Shown here piece after piece: positions 15,423 to 25,066 of a stretch of 41,034 bases of DNA. Position numbers and translations under genes: made by a program. Numbering within the stretch: the first letter of the stretch is position 1; every line of letters begins with the position of its first letter. The DNA is from Bacteroidales bacterium. GTDB taxonomy: Bacteria > Bacteroidota > Bacteroidia > Bacteroidales > UBA7960. Where the stretch lies: positions 1 to 41,034 of the forward strand of contig SKVR01000020.1 in NCBI GenBank assembly GCA_007129355.1, in the 5' to 3' direction. Below the pieces are notes generated by a model. It saw nothing but the letters and a program-made list of their open reading frames with translations, was not told the origin of the DNA and searched no databases.

Positions 15423-16424
15423 ATGAAAGTATTGCCCTGGCACAATATTGAAAATTCTCCACAAATGCGGCGAAAAGTATATATTTTCCTGCTTTGTCTT
15501 GCTTTCAGTTTTATGTCGTGGCTCTTTATTAAACTTTCAAGAGAAAGTGCAGCAATTATTCCAGTCAGTATTGAACTCATAAATATCCCTCCTGAGCTTA
15601 TTGTTACAGGGCAAAGCGACAGCACATTTATTGTAAATGTTCAATCCACAGGAGCTAAACTTCTTTCGTCTCGATTTTTGCGGAGAGTAAGCAAAATTGA
15701 ATCCGATTTCAATACTTTACAACAGATACGTCGCGATGGTAATCAGATGTATTTCTTAACATCATCGCAGGCAGAAACAAGGTTTTCAGTGCTTAGTGAA
15801 ATTCCAAGATCGGCTCTGACTGTGCATCCAGACACAATCTTCTTTCTTACCATCCAAGCCTTCTCAAAAAAGGTTCCTGTAAGGCTTGTTAAAGACCTGG
15901 ATATGCAAACAGGATTTAAAATTTATGATATACCTGCACTTTCTCCTGATTCCATTGTAGTTTCAGGCCCCATCTATATGGCCGACTCTGTTTCCTTTGT
16001 ACAAACCAACCCACTCCGTGCAACAGATGTATATAAAGATATTACCCAAAAGATAGACCTTGAAAATCCCTGGAAAAACAATCGGGTTAACTTTTCTTTA
16101 AATGAGGTAGAAGTTTTTTTACCCGTTGAAGAGTATACCGAAGCATCCGTTGAGCTGGCTGTTGAAATTGACTGCCAACCCAATGTTAATATCGCTCCGG
16201 AAGACCTTATGCTTTTTCCCAACAGGGTTATTGTTTATTACCTTGTTGCACTCAGAGATGTCAATACTATAACACCTGACATGTTTAGTGCTTTTGTCAG
16301 TTGCCCTGATACCTTAACCCCCGGAAGATTCAGACTTGATGTTGAAATAAGGGAGAGCCCTTCACTCGTTGATATCATACGCATAAGGCCGGCCGAAGTG
16401 GAATACATCCTGATTAAAAGATAA
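15423..16424 (+). CDS. YbbR-like domain protein
   Basis: A 333-residue single-pass envelope protein: membrane helix at about 20-37 (IFLLCLAFSFMSWLFIKL), then extracytoplasmic YbbR-type repeats, the first beginning PVSIELINIPPELIVTG and the second around KKVPVRLVKDLDMQTGFKIYD...PDSIVVSGP. In Firmicutes, YbbR (CdaR) proteins regulate the diadenylate cyclase; in Bacteroidota the role is less clear. I chose the ATG at 15423 because the in-frame GTG at 15369 lies within the terminator hairpin, and the extra 18 residues would be encoded by stem and T tract. It is 4 bases upstream of coaE. Confidence 0.85.
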   Translation: MKVLPWHNIENSPQMRRKVYIFLLCLAFSFMSWLFIKLSRESAAIIPVSIELINIPPELIVTGQSDSTFIVNVQSTGAKLLSSRFLRRVSKIESDFNTLQQIRRDGNQMYFLTSSQAETRFSVLSEIPRSALTVHPDTIFFLTIQAFSKKVPVRLVKDLDMQTGFKIYDIPALSPDSIVVSGPIYMADSVSFVQTNPLRATDVYKDITQKIDLENPWKNNRVNFSLNEVEVFLPVEEYTEASVELAVEIDCQPNVNIAPEDLMLFPNRVIVYYLVALRDVNTITPDMFSAFVSCPDTLTPGRFRLDVEIRESPSLVDIIRIRPAEVEYILIKR

Positions 16425-16428
16425 AACC

Positions 16429-17028
16429 ATGCTTAAAGTTGCTCTTACCGGTAATATGGGAAGCGGAAAAACTGTTGTTTGCAGATTTTTTGAGATGCTG
16501 GATATTCCGGTTTTTTATGCTGATATTGAAGCCAGGAAACTTTATTCAAATAATGAGATTCTTCATAAGGTAAAAGCTCTTTTTGGCGAAGATATTTTTA
16601 TATCTGATGGAAGCATCAATAAGAAGAAACTGGCAAGCAAAGTTTTTTCTAATAAGAAAAAGCTAAAAGAACTCAATAATATTTTACACCCCGAAGTACA
16701 TAAAATGTTTGATCAATGGGCCAAAGAAAACGTGGGCAAACCTTATTGCATTCAGGAAGCAGCAATTATTTTTGAAACAGGTGGTTATAAACGTTTTGAC
16801 AAAACCATCCTGGTGCATGCTCCTGAAGAAATACTTATTGAAAGGGTAATGAAGCGCGATGCTATAAGCCGCCGGGAAGTTCTGGATCGCTTAAAAAACC
16901 AGATGAATCAGGAGAAATTAAAAGACCTGGCCAGTTATCTTTTACCCAATGATAATTCCATACTCCTCATCCCGCGAATATTGGAGATTCATTCCAAACT
17001 AAACCATCTTTCAAAAAAAAGCCATTAA
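16429..17028 (+). CDS. coaE: Dephospho-CoA kinase
   Basis: Last enzyme of coenzyme A synthesis; phosphorylates the 3'-hydroxyl of dephospho-CoA. The 199-residue protein has the P-loop GNMGSGKT (8-15), the FYADIEARKL region that binds the acceptor, HPEVHKMF and a lid segment MKRDAISRREVLDRLKNQ. Normal length. It closes the nusB-to-coaE unit, 4 bases after ybbR. Confidence 0.95.
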   Translation: MLKVALTGNMGSGKTVVCRFFEMLDIPVFYADIEARKLYSNNEILHKVKALFGEDIFISDGSINKKKLASKVFSNKKKLKELNNILHPEVHKMFDQWAKENVGKPYCIQEAAIIFETGGYKRFDKTILVHAPEEILIERVMKRDAISRREVLDRLKNQMNQEKLKDLASYLLPNDNSILLIPRILEIHSKLNHLSKKSH

Positions 17029-17145
17029 GTGTTTACTGATTGAATTTCGGTTTATCTGCATATTTTTTCACCTGCAATAATAAATCTTCTATTTGTCGTC
17101 ATAATTTCTTAATTTAGTGGCATATAAACCACAAAAAGCACAACC

Positions 17146-18000
17146 ATGAGCAATATTGTCGTAGGGATTGATTTCTCAAAATCATCCATTAAGGCTTTTG
17201 AATATGCCTTAGGTGTAGCATACAGAACAGGCCTTGATATCAAACTGGTATATGTAAGTAAAAAAAGAGATATTGATACTATCTTGCCTGAAGGAAGCAA
17301 AGGTAAGCCCACAAGTGCTGAAAAGGGCTTTGATAAACTGATTAGTAAATACGAAAGTACAATCCCTGGTAAAATCACCTATCGTACTCTCACCGGAAAA
17401 ATCTATGAGGAAGTTACAAATCTGGCAAAATATACAGAATCATGGTTAATTATTGCTGGTGCACATGGCATGTCGGGATTCGAAGAATTCTGGGTGGGAA
17501 ATAATGCTACAAAAATCATAACCTATGCCAATAAACCTGTAATTACCGTCAAGAAGAATTACAAGATAAAAGCCAACCCTATTGAGAAGATAATAATTCC
17601 CATCGACAGTACTTTTGAAACCATTCAGAAAGTTCCATTTACCTTAGAATTGGCCAAACATTTCAAGGCACAAATAAATGTACTTTCTCTTTACAGTTCG
17701 AAAATAAAAAACATTGAAGAGCGGGTTGAGAACCATACTAAAGAAGCACTTTCAATGGTTATGAAATCCGGGTTACGTTATATCAATGAAAAAGTGGTAT
17801 GCGACAATATTACCAAGGCAACTATTGAATATGCCGAGAAAAGAAATGCCGATATGATCTCAATCATGACCGAGCAGGAGTTTTCATCACAAACCGTATT
17901 GATGGGGACTTATGCCCAGCAAATGGTTAACCAGTCAACGGTTCCGGTCTTAAGTAACAAAACCCGCATGGTAATACCCCGCGAAGCTATTCTTGAATAG
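17146..18000 (+). CDS. Universal stress protein with two tandem Usp domains
   Basis: A 284-residue cytoplasmic protein with two Usp alpha/beta domains, about 1-140 and 145-280. The first has a complete ATP-binding motif of the form G-2x-G-9x-G (GAHGMSGFEEFWVGN), suggesting nucleotide binding; the second (MTEQEFSSQTVLMGTYAQQ) lacks it. The second domain begins IEKIIIPIDSTFE. It is apparently a single gene; the next gene has its own promoter. The exact role of such proteins is not defined. Confidence 0.9.
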   Translation: MSNIVVGIDFSKSSIKAFEYALGVAYRTGLDIKLVYVSKKRDIDTILPEGSKGKPTSAEKGFDKLISKYESTIPGKITYRTLTGKIYEEVTNLAKYTESWLIIAGAHGMSGFEEFWVGNNATKIITYANKPVITVKKNYKIKANPIEKIIIPIDSTFETIQKVPFTLELAKHFKAQINVLSLYSSKIKNIEERVENHTKEALSMVMKSGLRYINEKVVCDNITKATIEYAEKRNADMISIMTEQEFSSQTVLMGTYAQQMVNQSTVPVLSNKTRMVIPREAILE

Positions 18001-18006
18001 GAAAAC

Positions 18007-18036
18007 TTTGTATTCAACGAATTGTTGGTAATTTTG
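18007..18036 (+). promoter_or_regulatory. Promoter of the porQ-ispH-permease unit
   Basis: A complete Bacteroidota promoter: TTTG at 18007-18010, an 18-base spacer, and TAATTTTG at 18029-18036 followed by C. Start would be near 18043, leaving a leader of about 90 bases before porQ. One of the best-formed promoters in the window. Confidence 0.65.
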
Positions 18037-18131
18037 CACTACCTGTCAGGCAAAGCAATGATTCTGGCAATAATTGACACAGCCTGCCGTTTTAAATCAG
18101 GTCAACGAACTACGAGTAAATTCTAATATTT

Positions 18132-19238
18132 GTGAGAAAAACTAAATACTTCTTCAATACATACCTGACATACCTGGTTTTTTCTTTAAGCTGCTTTTGG
18201 ATTGTTCCGTCAGAGTCTTTTGCCCAACGACAAAGTGGCAAGGTTTATGAATTTATCAATTTACCTGCCACCGCCAGGATTACGGCACTTGGGGGTTATG
18301 CAGTTCCAACGCTCGACAATGACCTGGGCATGGCTCTTTTTTACCCATCACTAATAAATCCAGGACTCGAAAATGAGCTTTCACTGAATTTTGTGGATTA
18401 TTTCGGCGATATTAATTACGGTACTGCTGCCTTTTCCAAAGGATTCAACCATATTGGCAATCTCACCCTGGGCATTTCTTATATCAACTACGGGACTTTT
18501 CTTGAAGCTGACGAAATGGGTAATACATACGGAGAGTTTACCGCCGGAGAGTATGTTGTTAGCCTGGGATGGGGTCGTGCACTTTCTGACAGGATAAGCA
18601 TAGGAAGCAATATAAAAGCCATAAGTTCAACTTTTGAACAATATTCATCCTTTGGGCTTGCAGCTGATATTGCTGTGGGTTATTTTGATGAAGAAAGGCT
18701 GATTGCTTCAAGTCTTGTTTTCAGAAATATAGGACGGCAGATAACCACTTATTATAGCAACAGGGAACCCCTACCCTTTGATATCGTTTTCGGAATTTCA
18801 AAAAAACTTATCAATGCACCCTTACGATTCTCCTTTGTTGCACATAATCTGCATATTTATGACCTTACTTATGAAGATCCTGTGGCAAGCCGGCCTGCCT
18901 TTTCAACATTCGAAACCGGACCTGCAACTTCACAGGAAAGAATGAATGAAATAACTGATAAATTGCTTCGCCATGCAGTTTTTGGAATGGAATTTACTCC
19001 CACAGAGAATTTTATAGCAGGCCTGGGATACAATTACCGCAGACGGCAGGAAATGGGTGTTGACACAAGGCTTTCTACTGTTGGATTATCATGGGGTATT
19101 GGAGTAAAAATTTCTAACTTCATGTTCCACTACGGAAGATCTAATTACCATCTGGCAGGTGCACCTAACCACTTTTCAATTACCACCAATATCGACAAAT
19201 TGTTTGCCGGTGGCAGCGAAATACCCAGTATCAGGTAA
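18132..19238 (+). CDS. porQ: Type IX secretion system protein PorQ
   Basis: Outer-membrane beta-barrel of the PorV/PorQ group, part of the T9SS attachment complex. The 368-residue protein has a signal peptide (cleavage near SFAQR), then the family-typical opening YEFINLPATARITALGGYAVPTLDNDL and a series of alternating beta strands ending in FSITTNIDKLF. The start is a GTG at 18132. It lies 11 bases before ispH. Its presence indicates that this organism exports proteins by the T9SS, though no CTD cargo is seen in the window. Confidence 0.9.
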   Translation: MRKTKYFFNTYLTYLVFSLSCFWIVPSESFAQRQSGKVYEFINLPATARITALGGYAVPTLDNDLGMALFYPSLINPGLENELSLNFVDYFGDINYGTAAFSKGFNHIGNLTLGISYINYGTFLEADEMGNTYGEFTAGEYVVSLGWGRALSDRISIGSNIKAISSTFEQYSSFGLAADIAVGYFDEERLIASSLVFRNIGRQITTYYSNREPLPFDIVFGISKKLINAPLRFSFVAHNLHIYDLTYEDPVASRPAFSTFETGPATSQERMNEITDKLLRHAVFGMEFTPTENFIAGLGYNYRRRQEMGVDTRLSTVGLSWGIGVKISNFMFHYGRSNYHLAGAPNHFSITTNIDKLFAGGSEIPSIR

Positions 19239-19249
19239 ATACGAAAGGT

Positions 19250-20125
19250 ATGGAAATCAACATTGATAAGGGTTCAGGATTTTGCTTCGGGGTTATCAAC
19301 GCTATAAAAGTTGCAGAGGAACAACTTGAACAGCATGGCAAACTTTTCTGTCTTGGAGATATTGTGCATAATAGCAAGGAAGTTGAAAGATTAAAAGCAA
19401 AAGGCTTAATTATTATTAATCATCAGGATTTCGAAAATCTTTACAATACCCGTTTACTTATCAGGGCGCATGGAGAACCACCCAAAACTTACAGCATAGC
19501 CAGAGAAAATCAAATCCAGTTGATTGATGCATCATGCCCTGTCGTTCTGAAACTTCAAAACAAGATCAAAAAGAGTTATGAAGAACTCAGCGAATTTGCC
19601 GGCCAGGTAGTGATTTTCGGGAAAGAAGGCCATGCCGAGGTAAACGGGCTTACAGGTCAAACCGGCAATAATGCCATAGTTGTGGGCTCCGGATTAGAAA
19701 ATCTTGACAAAATAGATTTCTCAAAGCCCATAACCCTTTTCAGTCAGACCACTCAGAATAAAGAGCAGTATGAGGATTTGATAAAGCTGATAAAGGAAAG
19801 AATGATGCAGAAAAATTGCAATCCGGATAAAAAACTGCAGGTTTCCAGATCTATTTGCGGACAGGTATCAAATCGGGGGCCCCATCTGGCTAAGTTTGCA
19901 AAAGACCATGACCTGATAATTTTTGTAAGCGGAAAAAAGAGCTCAAACGGAAAATATCTTTTTGATATTTGCCATCAAAACAACCCCAACTCCCGGTTTA
20001 TATCAGAAAAGGAAGAGCTAAGAAATGGGTGGTTTGATAATGTAATGAAGGTCGGTATATGTGGTGCCACTTCTACTCCGATGTGGCTGATGGAAGAAAT
20101 TGCTGTTGAGATCAGATCTTATTGA
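19250..20125 (+). CDS. ispH: 4-hydroxy-3-methylbut-2-enyl diphosphate reductase
   Basis: Iron-sulfur enzyme making IPP and DMAPP in the last step of the MEP pathway. The 291-residue protein has the three cluster-binding cysteines in GFCFGV (C12), DASCPVV (C96) and RSICGQVSNR (C203), plus the C-terminal GICGATSTPMWLMEEI. Normal length. Neighbours are porQ (11 bases) and the SLC13-type permease (14 bases). In other Bacteroidota I recall cmk beside ispH; it is not here. Confidence 0.97.
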   Translation: MEINIDKGSGFCFGVINAIKVAEEQLEQHGKLFCLGDIVHNSKEVERLKAKGLIIINHQDFENLYNTRLLIRAHGEPPKTYSIARENQIQLIDASCPVVLKLQNKIKKSYEELSEFAGQVVIFGKEGHAEVNGLTGQTGNNAIVVGSGLENLDKIDFSKPITLFSQTTQNKEQYEDLIKLIKERMMQKNCNPDKKLQVSRSICGQVSNRGPHLAKFAKDHDLIIFVSGKKSSNGKYLFDICHQNNPNSRFISEKEELRNGWFDNVMKVGICGATSTPMWLMEEIAVEIRSY

Positions 20126-20139
20126 TAATTAATTGCAGT

Positions 20140-22497
20140 ATGACATTTGAAATACTACTTGTATTTTTTATCCTGTTAAGTGCTTTGGTTTTATTCCTTA
20201 CCGGATGGATGAGAATGGACCTGGTTGCTCTGTTAGTATTATCGACATTAACCATATCTGGCATTGTTTCACATACTGATGCACTCTCAGGCTTCAGCAA
20301 CCCTGCAGTAATAACGGTGTGGTCAATGTTTATTCTCAGTGCTGCTCTCTATCAGACCGGTGTGGCACGTATTATAAGCAGGCAATTATTATATCTTACC
20401 GGAAGCAGTGAATTGAAAATGATCACTGTAATAATGCTGACATCGGGTTTCTTTTCAGGATTCATTAACAATATCGGAGTAGCTACCCTTATGCTTCCGG
20501 TGGTAATGGACCTTGCCCGATCTACCGGCAAAGCCCCTTCACGGTTGCTGATTCCACTGGTTTTCGGTTGCCACCTCGGAGGTTTCACTACTTTAATCGG
20601 TACACCCCCAAATCTTTTGATAAGCTTTGCTTTGGAAAATGAAGGCTTAAATGCATTAAGACTATTTGATTTTACCCCCGTGGGGCTGGGAGTTTTAATC
20701 GGGGGAATACTTTTTATGGCATTTATTGGAAGACATTTGCTGCCACGGCGCGATACACTGCAAAAAATTGGCAATACAAGGAGCGATGAAATTCCGGTTT
20801 CCTATGCTTTAAATCAAAGAACTTTCAGTATAAAAATAAAACCTGCATCGCACCTCATAGGAAAAACTCTGGATGAAAGCCGGCTAAGGGCGGCATTGGG
20901 TCTCAATGTTCTTTCCATAAGACGCCAGGGCAATCTATTGCTTGACCCAGGGCCCGATACGCGAATTCAAACCAATGATACGCTCAATGTATTGGGAAGA
21001 CTGGATGACATTAAAACGCTCAAGAAATGGAATATCATTTTCCCGCAACAAGAGGATAAACCATACATCCGTAAACTGCTCCATGAAAAACTGGGGTTAT
21101 ACGAAGCAACCATACCTTCAGGCTCAGCATTATCAGGTAAAAACCTTCTGGAAAAAGATTTATTCTCCCCTCTCCAAATTGGTTTAATTTCTGTAAAATC
21201 ATCAGAAAAAATAAGGCGCTCAAGACTGAAAGAATATCGTTTTCAGGAATCTGAAATTCTATTATTACAGGGAGACCCATTGCAGCTGGAAAAGCTGGAA
21301 GCAAACGGAGACATTGAAAACATTTGCAAGATCAATTCCGAATTGCTTATCAGCGATTACAAACTTCACGATGTATTATTTGTGATGGAGATAGCCGATG
21401 ATGCTGAACCATTTAACAAGGAGAAAGCTGAAAATGAAACAGGCAATGCGCTTGGATTATATATTGTTGCTTCAATAAAGAAAGAGAATACATTACATCT
21501 GGTGGAACCCGGTGATACATTTGGTTCCGGCGACCAGCTTCTGGTGAAGTGTAATGTTAACGATCTGCCACTGGTAAAAGGGTTGAAAGACCTTGAAATT
21601 TTTTATGAGAATACAGAGACAAGCGACCTTGAATCAGATGAGATACAATTAACGGAAGTTGTGCTTGCACCACGATCCATCCTTGAAGGAAAAACGCTAA
21701 GAGAAGTAAACTTCCGGAATAAATATGGCCTTACAGTGCTGGCCATATGGCGCGAAGGTAAAGCACACCGGACCAATCTTCATAATATACCACTGCGCTT
21801 TGGAGAAGCTTTACTGCTTTATGGTAAAAGAGAAAAAATTGATCTGCTCAGCACTGATTCTGATTTGCTGGTTTTAACAGAAAGCAAACAAAGGCCTGTC
21901 CGACCCAGGAAAGCACTCATTTCTTTACTTATAATGATCGGGGTGCTGTTGCCGGTTGTTATAGGAATATTGCCTATTGCAATTTCCTCGGTACTTGGTG
22001 TTGTGGCAATGGTTCTGACCGGATGTATAAAAATGGAAGAAGCTTATCGGTCGGTTGAATGGCGCTCCGTTTTTTTAATTGCAGGATTACTACCTTTAGG
22101 AATAGCAATGCAGGAAACCGGAGCTGCAGCATTTCTCTCAGAAAAAGTGATAAATATTCTTGGGGCATGGGGTCCATGGGGAATTATCGTAGGGCTTTAC
22201 CTGGTAACTGCAATTTCCACACTTGCAATTCCCCCACCTGCACTTGTAGTTATTATGTCTCCCATTGTATTACAGGCAGCCGAAAGCTATGCTATTTCAC
22301 CCTACAGCATGATGATTGCTCTGGCCATTGCCGCCAGCGGCACATTCATGAGCCCTGTATCACATGCCGCCAATCTGCTGATTATGGGGCCGGGAGGATA
22401 TAAATTTACTGATTTTATGAGGGTTGGTGTTCCTCTTACAATTGTGGTGATGGTTATTGTTATGCTTCTGTTACCAATCTTTTGGCCTATTCAGTAA
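20140..22497 (+). CDS. SLC13-family permease with four RCK_C (TrkA-C) domains, copy A
   Basis: A 785-residue inner-membrane transporter of the DASS/ArsB-NhaD type. The N-terminal half carries NPAVITVWSMFILSAALY, INNIGVATLMLPVV and TLIGTPPNLL, the C-terminal half IPPPALVVIMSP and SPVSHAANLLIMGPGGYKF. Between them, about residues 220-590, are four RCK_C-like regulatory domains (starting near RTFSIKIK, LYEATIPS, DVLFVMEI and TEVVLAPRS). Such domains bind ligands in related permeases; the substrate, perhaps sulfate or a dicarboxylate, cannot be read from sequence. I chose the ATG at 20140 because the paralogue at 34060 begins the same way and both are then exactly 785 residues. Confidence 0.88.
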   Translation: MTFEILLVFFILLSALVLFLTGWMRMDLVALLVLSTLTISGIVSHTDALSGFSNPAVITVWSMFILSAALYQTGVARIISRQLLYLTGSSELKMITVIMLTSGFFSGFINNIGVATLMLPVVMDLARSTGKAPSRLLIPLVFGCHLGGFTTLIGTPPNLLISFALENEGLNALRLFDFTPVGLGVLIGGILFMAFIGRHLLPRRDTLQKIGNTRSDEIPVSYALNQRTFSIKIKPASHLIGKTLDESRLRAALGLNVLSIRRQGNLLLDPGPDTRIQTNDTLNVLGRLDDIKTLKKWNIIFPQQEDKPYIRKLLHEKLGLYEATIPSGSALSGKNLLEKDLFSPLQIGLISVKSSEKIRRSRLKEYRFQESEILLLQGDPLQLEKLEANGDIENICKINSELLISDYKLHDVLFVMEIADDAEPFNKEKAENETGNALGLYIVASIKKENTLHLVEPGDTFGSGDQLLVKCNVNDLPLVKGLKDLEIFYENTETSDLESDEIQLTEVVLAPRSILEGKTLREVNFRNKYGLTVLAIWREGKAHRTNLHNIPLRFGEALLLYGKREKIDLLSTDSDLLVLTESKQRPVRPRKALISLLIMIGVLLPVVIGILPIAISSVLGVVAMVLTGCIKMEEAYRSVEWRSVFLIAGLLPLGIAMQETGAAAFLSEKVINILGAWGPWGIIVGLYLVTAISTLAIPPPALVVIMSPIVLQAAESYAISPYSMMIALAIAASGTFMSPVSHAANLLIMGPGGYKFTDFMRVGVPLTIVVMVIVMLLLPIFWPIQ

Positions 22498-22534
22498 AGC
22501 CCGCATACTTCTTCTGATCTAACCCACATGAAAT

Positions 22535-23179
22535 TTACAGTTTTCTGATCATTGCAAGTCCATCCCGGAAAGGCAACAAAAGATTTTCAACACGAGGATC
22601 TTCTTGTACAAATCTATTGAATTCAATAAGTGCTTCTGCTTCAACATCTCCTTTTGCAGCTGTTTCTGATAAAACTTTTCCACTCCAGAGAACATTGTCA
22701 GCGAGAATTACACCACCTACGCGTAGCTTACTCAAAATATCTTCATAATACGGAATATAGTTTTCCTTGTCTGCATCAATAAATGCCAGATCAAAAGGAC
22801 CCTGCAATCGGGGGAGTATTTCTAAAGCTTCTCCAATATGATATTCAATCATTTCTGAAAATCCCGCATCAAAAAAGAAACTGCGGGTAAAATCTTCAAG
22901 CTCCGGATTATGATCGATGGTGTGAAGTTTACCGCCCGGTTTAAGTCCACGTGCCAGGCAAATGGCTGAGTAGCCTGTATAGGTGCCGATTTCAATTATC
23001 CTTTCAGGCTGAAGCATACAACTGATCATTTCGAGCAGTTTTCCCTGCATATGACCGGATAACATGCGTGGACGAATGATTTTAGCGTGCGTTTCGCGGT
23101 TCAGACGCTTTAAAACAACGCTTTCAGGACTGGAATGCTTTTGTGCATAATTTTCAATATCGGGATGGATTAAATTCAT
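22535..23179 (-). CDS. SAM-dependent O-methyltransferase (caffeoyl-CoA/catechol OMT-like)
   Basis: A 214-residue class I methyltransferase of the bacterial O-methyltransferase family 3. The SAM-binding motif I is IIEIGTYTGYSA (about 61-72), followed by LHTIDHN and the metal-binding FDLAFIDADKENYIPYYE and ILADNVLWSG. The family uses Mg2+ and methylates catechol-like hydroxyls; the physiological acceptor here is unknown. Last gene of ruvX-def-M16-OMT on the minus strand. Confidence 0.9.
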   Translation of the reverse strand: MNLIHPDIENYAQKHSSPESVVLKRLNRETHAKIIRPRMLSGHMQGKLLEMISCMLQPERIIEIGTYTGYSAICLARGLKPGGKLHTIDHNPELEDFTRSFFFDAGFSEMIEYHIGEALEILPRLQGPFDLAFIDADKENYIPYYEDILSKLRVGGVILADNVLWSGKVLSETAAKGDVEAEALIEFNRFVQEDPRVENLLLPFRDGLAMIRKL

Positions 23180-23215
23180 AGGTCGGAAATTTGATAATTA
23201 GCCAGTTATTCATTA

Positions 23216-24439
23216 TCAGGGCTTGAACATAAGCATACTCAACCGGGCAGGATTCATTATCTCACTGGCAACTTCCAGAAGTTCAAATGCATTAACCTTT
23301 TCAATCTTCTGATTAATCTGTTCCAGGGTATCAATCTTGTTATACAAAATAATACTCTTACCCAGAGATAACATTTCATTGAGATTTGATTCGAAGGAAA
23401 TGGCTACCTGCCCTTGCAACTGGAGTTTTGCTCTTTTTAACTGCAAGCTTCCAAGTCGTTTTTCGCGCAAGCGTTCAAGTTCACGTAGAACCAAAGCAAC
23501 AGCTTTGTCTATAAATCCATGATCTGTTCCCAGGTAAATACTAAAAAGGCCGGTATCGGTATATGGCTGGTAATGGCTTTCAATATTATAACACAAACCA
23601 TGTTTTTCGCGCACCGCCATGTTAAGACGTGAGTTAAGACCCGGCCCGCCAAGTATATTATTCAGCAATACCAGGGCAGTCTTTTTATCATTATCAGCAC
23701 TGTAAGCTCTGCTACCCATTACACAATGAACCTGGTGATTGCGTCGTTTTACGAGTTTGGTTTCCGCATCATAGCCATTCAGGCTTTCCCTTGGATTTTT
23801 TTTTACAGACGGAGGCAGGTGCCCAAAATATCTTTCTGCAAGTTTAATGAGTTTTTTAAAATCAATTTTCCCAACAGAAGAAATAACCATTTCATGAGTT
23901 ACATAATTTTTTTGAAGGAAATTGATAATGTGTTCTTTCCTGAATTTTTTCAGATGCCGTGGCGTGCCAAGGATATTGCTGCCCAGGGGATGATTTTTGA
24001 ATATAAGTCCGTCAAAATCATCAAAGATCTGCTCACCAGGATTGTCCTTATAAGAGTTTATTTCATCAATAACGACATCCTTCTCTTTCTGTATCTCCTT
24101 TTCGGGAAAAGAAGAATGAAATACAATATCAGAAATCAGGTCGAGGCATCGTGCATAATGTATGTGCATGAAGGAAGCATAAATACAGGTATCTTCTTTC
24201 CCTGTGTAAGCATTAATCTCGCCACCCACATTTTCCATATGACTGAGAATGTGATACGCCCTTCTTTTGCTGGTGCCTTTAAATATCAGGTGCTCAATAA
24301 AGTGTGCCATACCCTGCTCGGCGGGCAATTCATCACGCGAACCTGCATTAATGGTAATTCCGCAATGGGCCACCATACTGTCAACAGGTTTGTGAACCAA
24401 CCTTATGCCATTGGATAAAGTATGGGTAAAATATTGCAT
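23216..24439 (-). CDS. M16 family zinc metallopeptidase
   Basis: A 407-residue pitrilysin/processing-peptidase-like enzyme. The inverted zinc motif HFIEH (46-50) is intact and the downstream glutamate lies in EKDVVIDEI. The C-terminal non-catalytic M16 domain begins about residue 165 (MVISSVGKIDF) and includes GLCYNIESHYQPYTDTGLF. There is no signal peptide, so it probably acts in the cytoplasm, perhaps on peptides. It lies between def and the methyltransferase. Confidence 0.92.
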   Translation of the reverse strand: MQYFTHTLSNGIRLVHKPVDSMVAHCGITINAGSRDELPAEQGMAHFIEHLIFKGTSKRRAYHILSHMENVGGEINAYTGKEDTCIYASFMHIHYARCLDLISDIVFHSSFPEKEIQKEKDVVIDEINSYKDNPGEQIFDDFDGLIFKNHPLGSNILGTPRHLKKFRKEHIINFLQKNYVTHEMVISSVGKIDFKKLIKLAERYFGHLPPSVKKNPRESLNGYDAETKLVKRRNHQVHCVMGSRAYSADNDKKTALVLLNNILGGPGLNSRLNMAVREKHGLCYNIESHYQPYTDTGLFSIYLGTDHGFIDKAVALVLRELERLREKRLGSLQLKRAKLQLQGQVAISFESNLNEMLSLGKSIILYNKIDTLEQINQKIEKVNAFELLEVASEIMNPARLSMLMFKP

Positions 24440-24477
24440 TTAATTTGAGCTTTAGATTGAATTTAGAAGTTCTTCAG

Positions 24478-25038
24478 TTATTTTCGCTGGGCAAATTTCA
24501 TTTTGTAGGAAGGATTTACCGCCCCTTTAACGATGCTTGTGAGTTTATTTTTTATAAGACGTCTTTTCAGCGGTGAAATCCTGTCAACAAAAACAACCCC
24601 ATCAATATGATCATATTCATGCTGAATAATACGGGCAGCAATGCCATCAAATTCTTCTTCGCGGGTTTCAAAGTTTTCATCCTGATAACGCATCCTGATC
24701 TTTGGTTTTCGGGATACATCCTCCCGCAGATCCGGAAAACTCAGGCATCCTTCATTGAACAACCATTCTTCGCCTGTTTCTTCAAGTACCTGAGCGTTGA
24801 TAAATACTTTTTTAAAGTCCTTCAGTTCATCTTGTTCATCTTCAAAGGGGCTTGCATCAATAATAAACAGCCTTATGGGTTTTCCGATCTGTGGTGCAGC
24901 CAATCCAACACCATTGGCGTTGTACATGGATTCCCACATATTTTCAATAAGTTCTGTCAGGTTGGGGTAACTTTTGTCAATTTCTCCGGCTTTCTTTTTT
25001 AGCACCGGATCTCCATACCCCACTATGGGTAGTATCAT
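24478..25038 (-). CDS. def: Peptide deformylase
   Basis: Removes the N-formyl group from nascent proteins at the ribosome exit. The 186-residue sequence has all three motifs: GVGLAAPQ (43-50), EGCLS (96-100, metal cysteine C98) and HEYDH (140-144, metal histidines). Normal length for the type found in this phylum. It follows ruvX by 28 bases. Confidence 0.97.
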   Translation of the reverse strand: MILPIVGYGDPVLKKKAGEIDKSYPNLTELIENMWESMYNANGVGLAAPQIGKPIRLFIIDASPFEDEQDELKDFKKVFINAQVLEETGEEWLFNEGCLSFPDLREDVSRKPKIRMRYQDENFETREEEFDGIAARIIQHEYDHIDGVVFVDRISPLKRRLIKNKLTSIVKGAVNPSYKMKFAQRK

Positions 25039-25066
25039 TTCAAAAACTGTATTTGATCAATTATTC

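Noticed and set aside
18037-18131. Possible tRNA or small RNA before porQ
   Set aside because: No cloverleaf or T-loop sequence could be made out; it is explained as the porQ leader.
22948-22953. Second CACGTG core as a parS site
   Set aside because: Only the six-base core fits; flanks differ and it lies inside the methyltransferase gene.
23726-24418. 230-residue open frame on the + strand
   Set aside because: Entirely antisense to the M16 peptidase gene, whose motifs are intact; composition and lack of family features mark it as a shadow.
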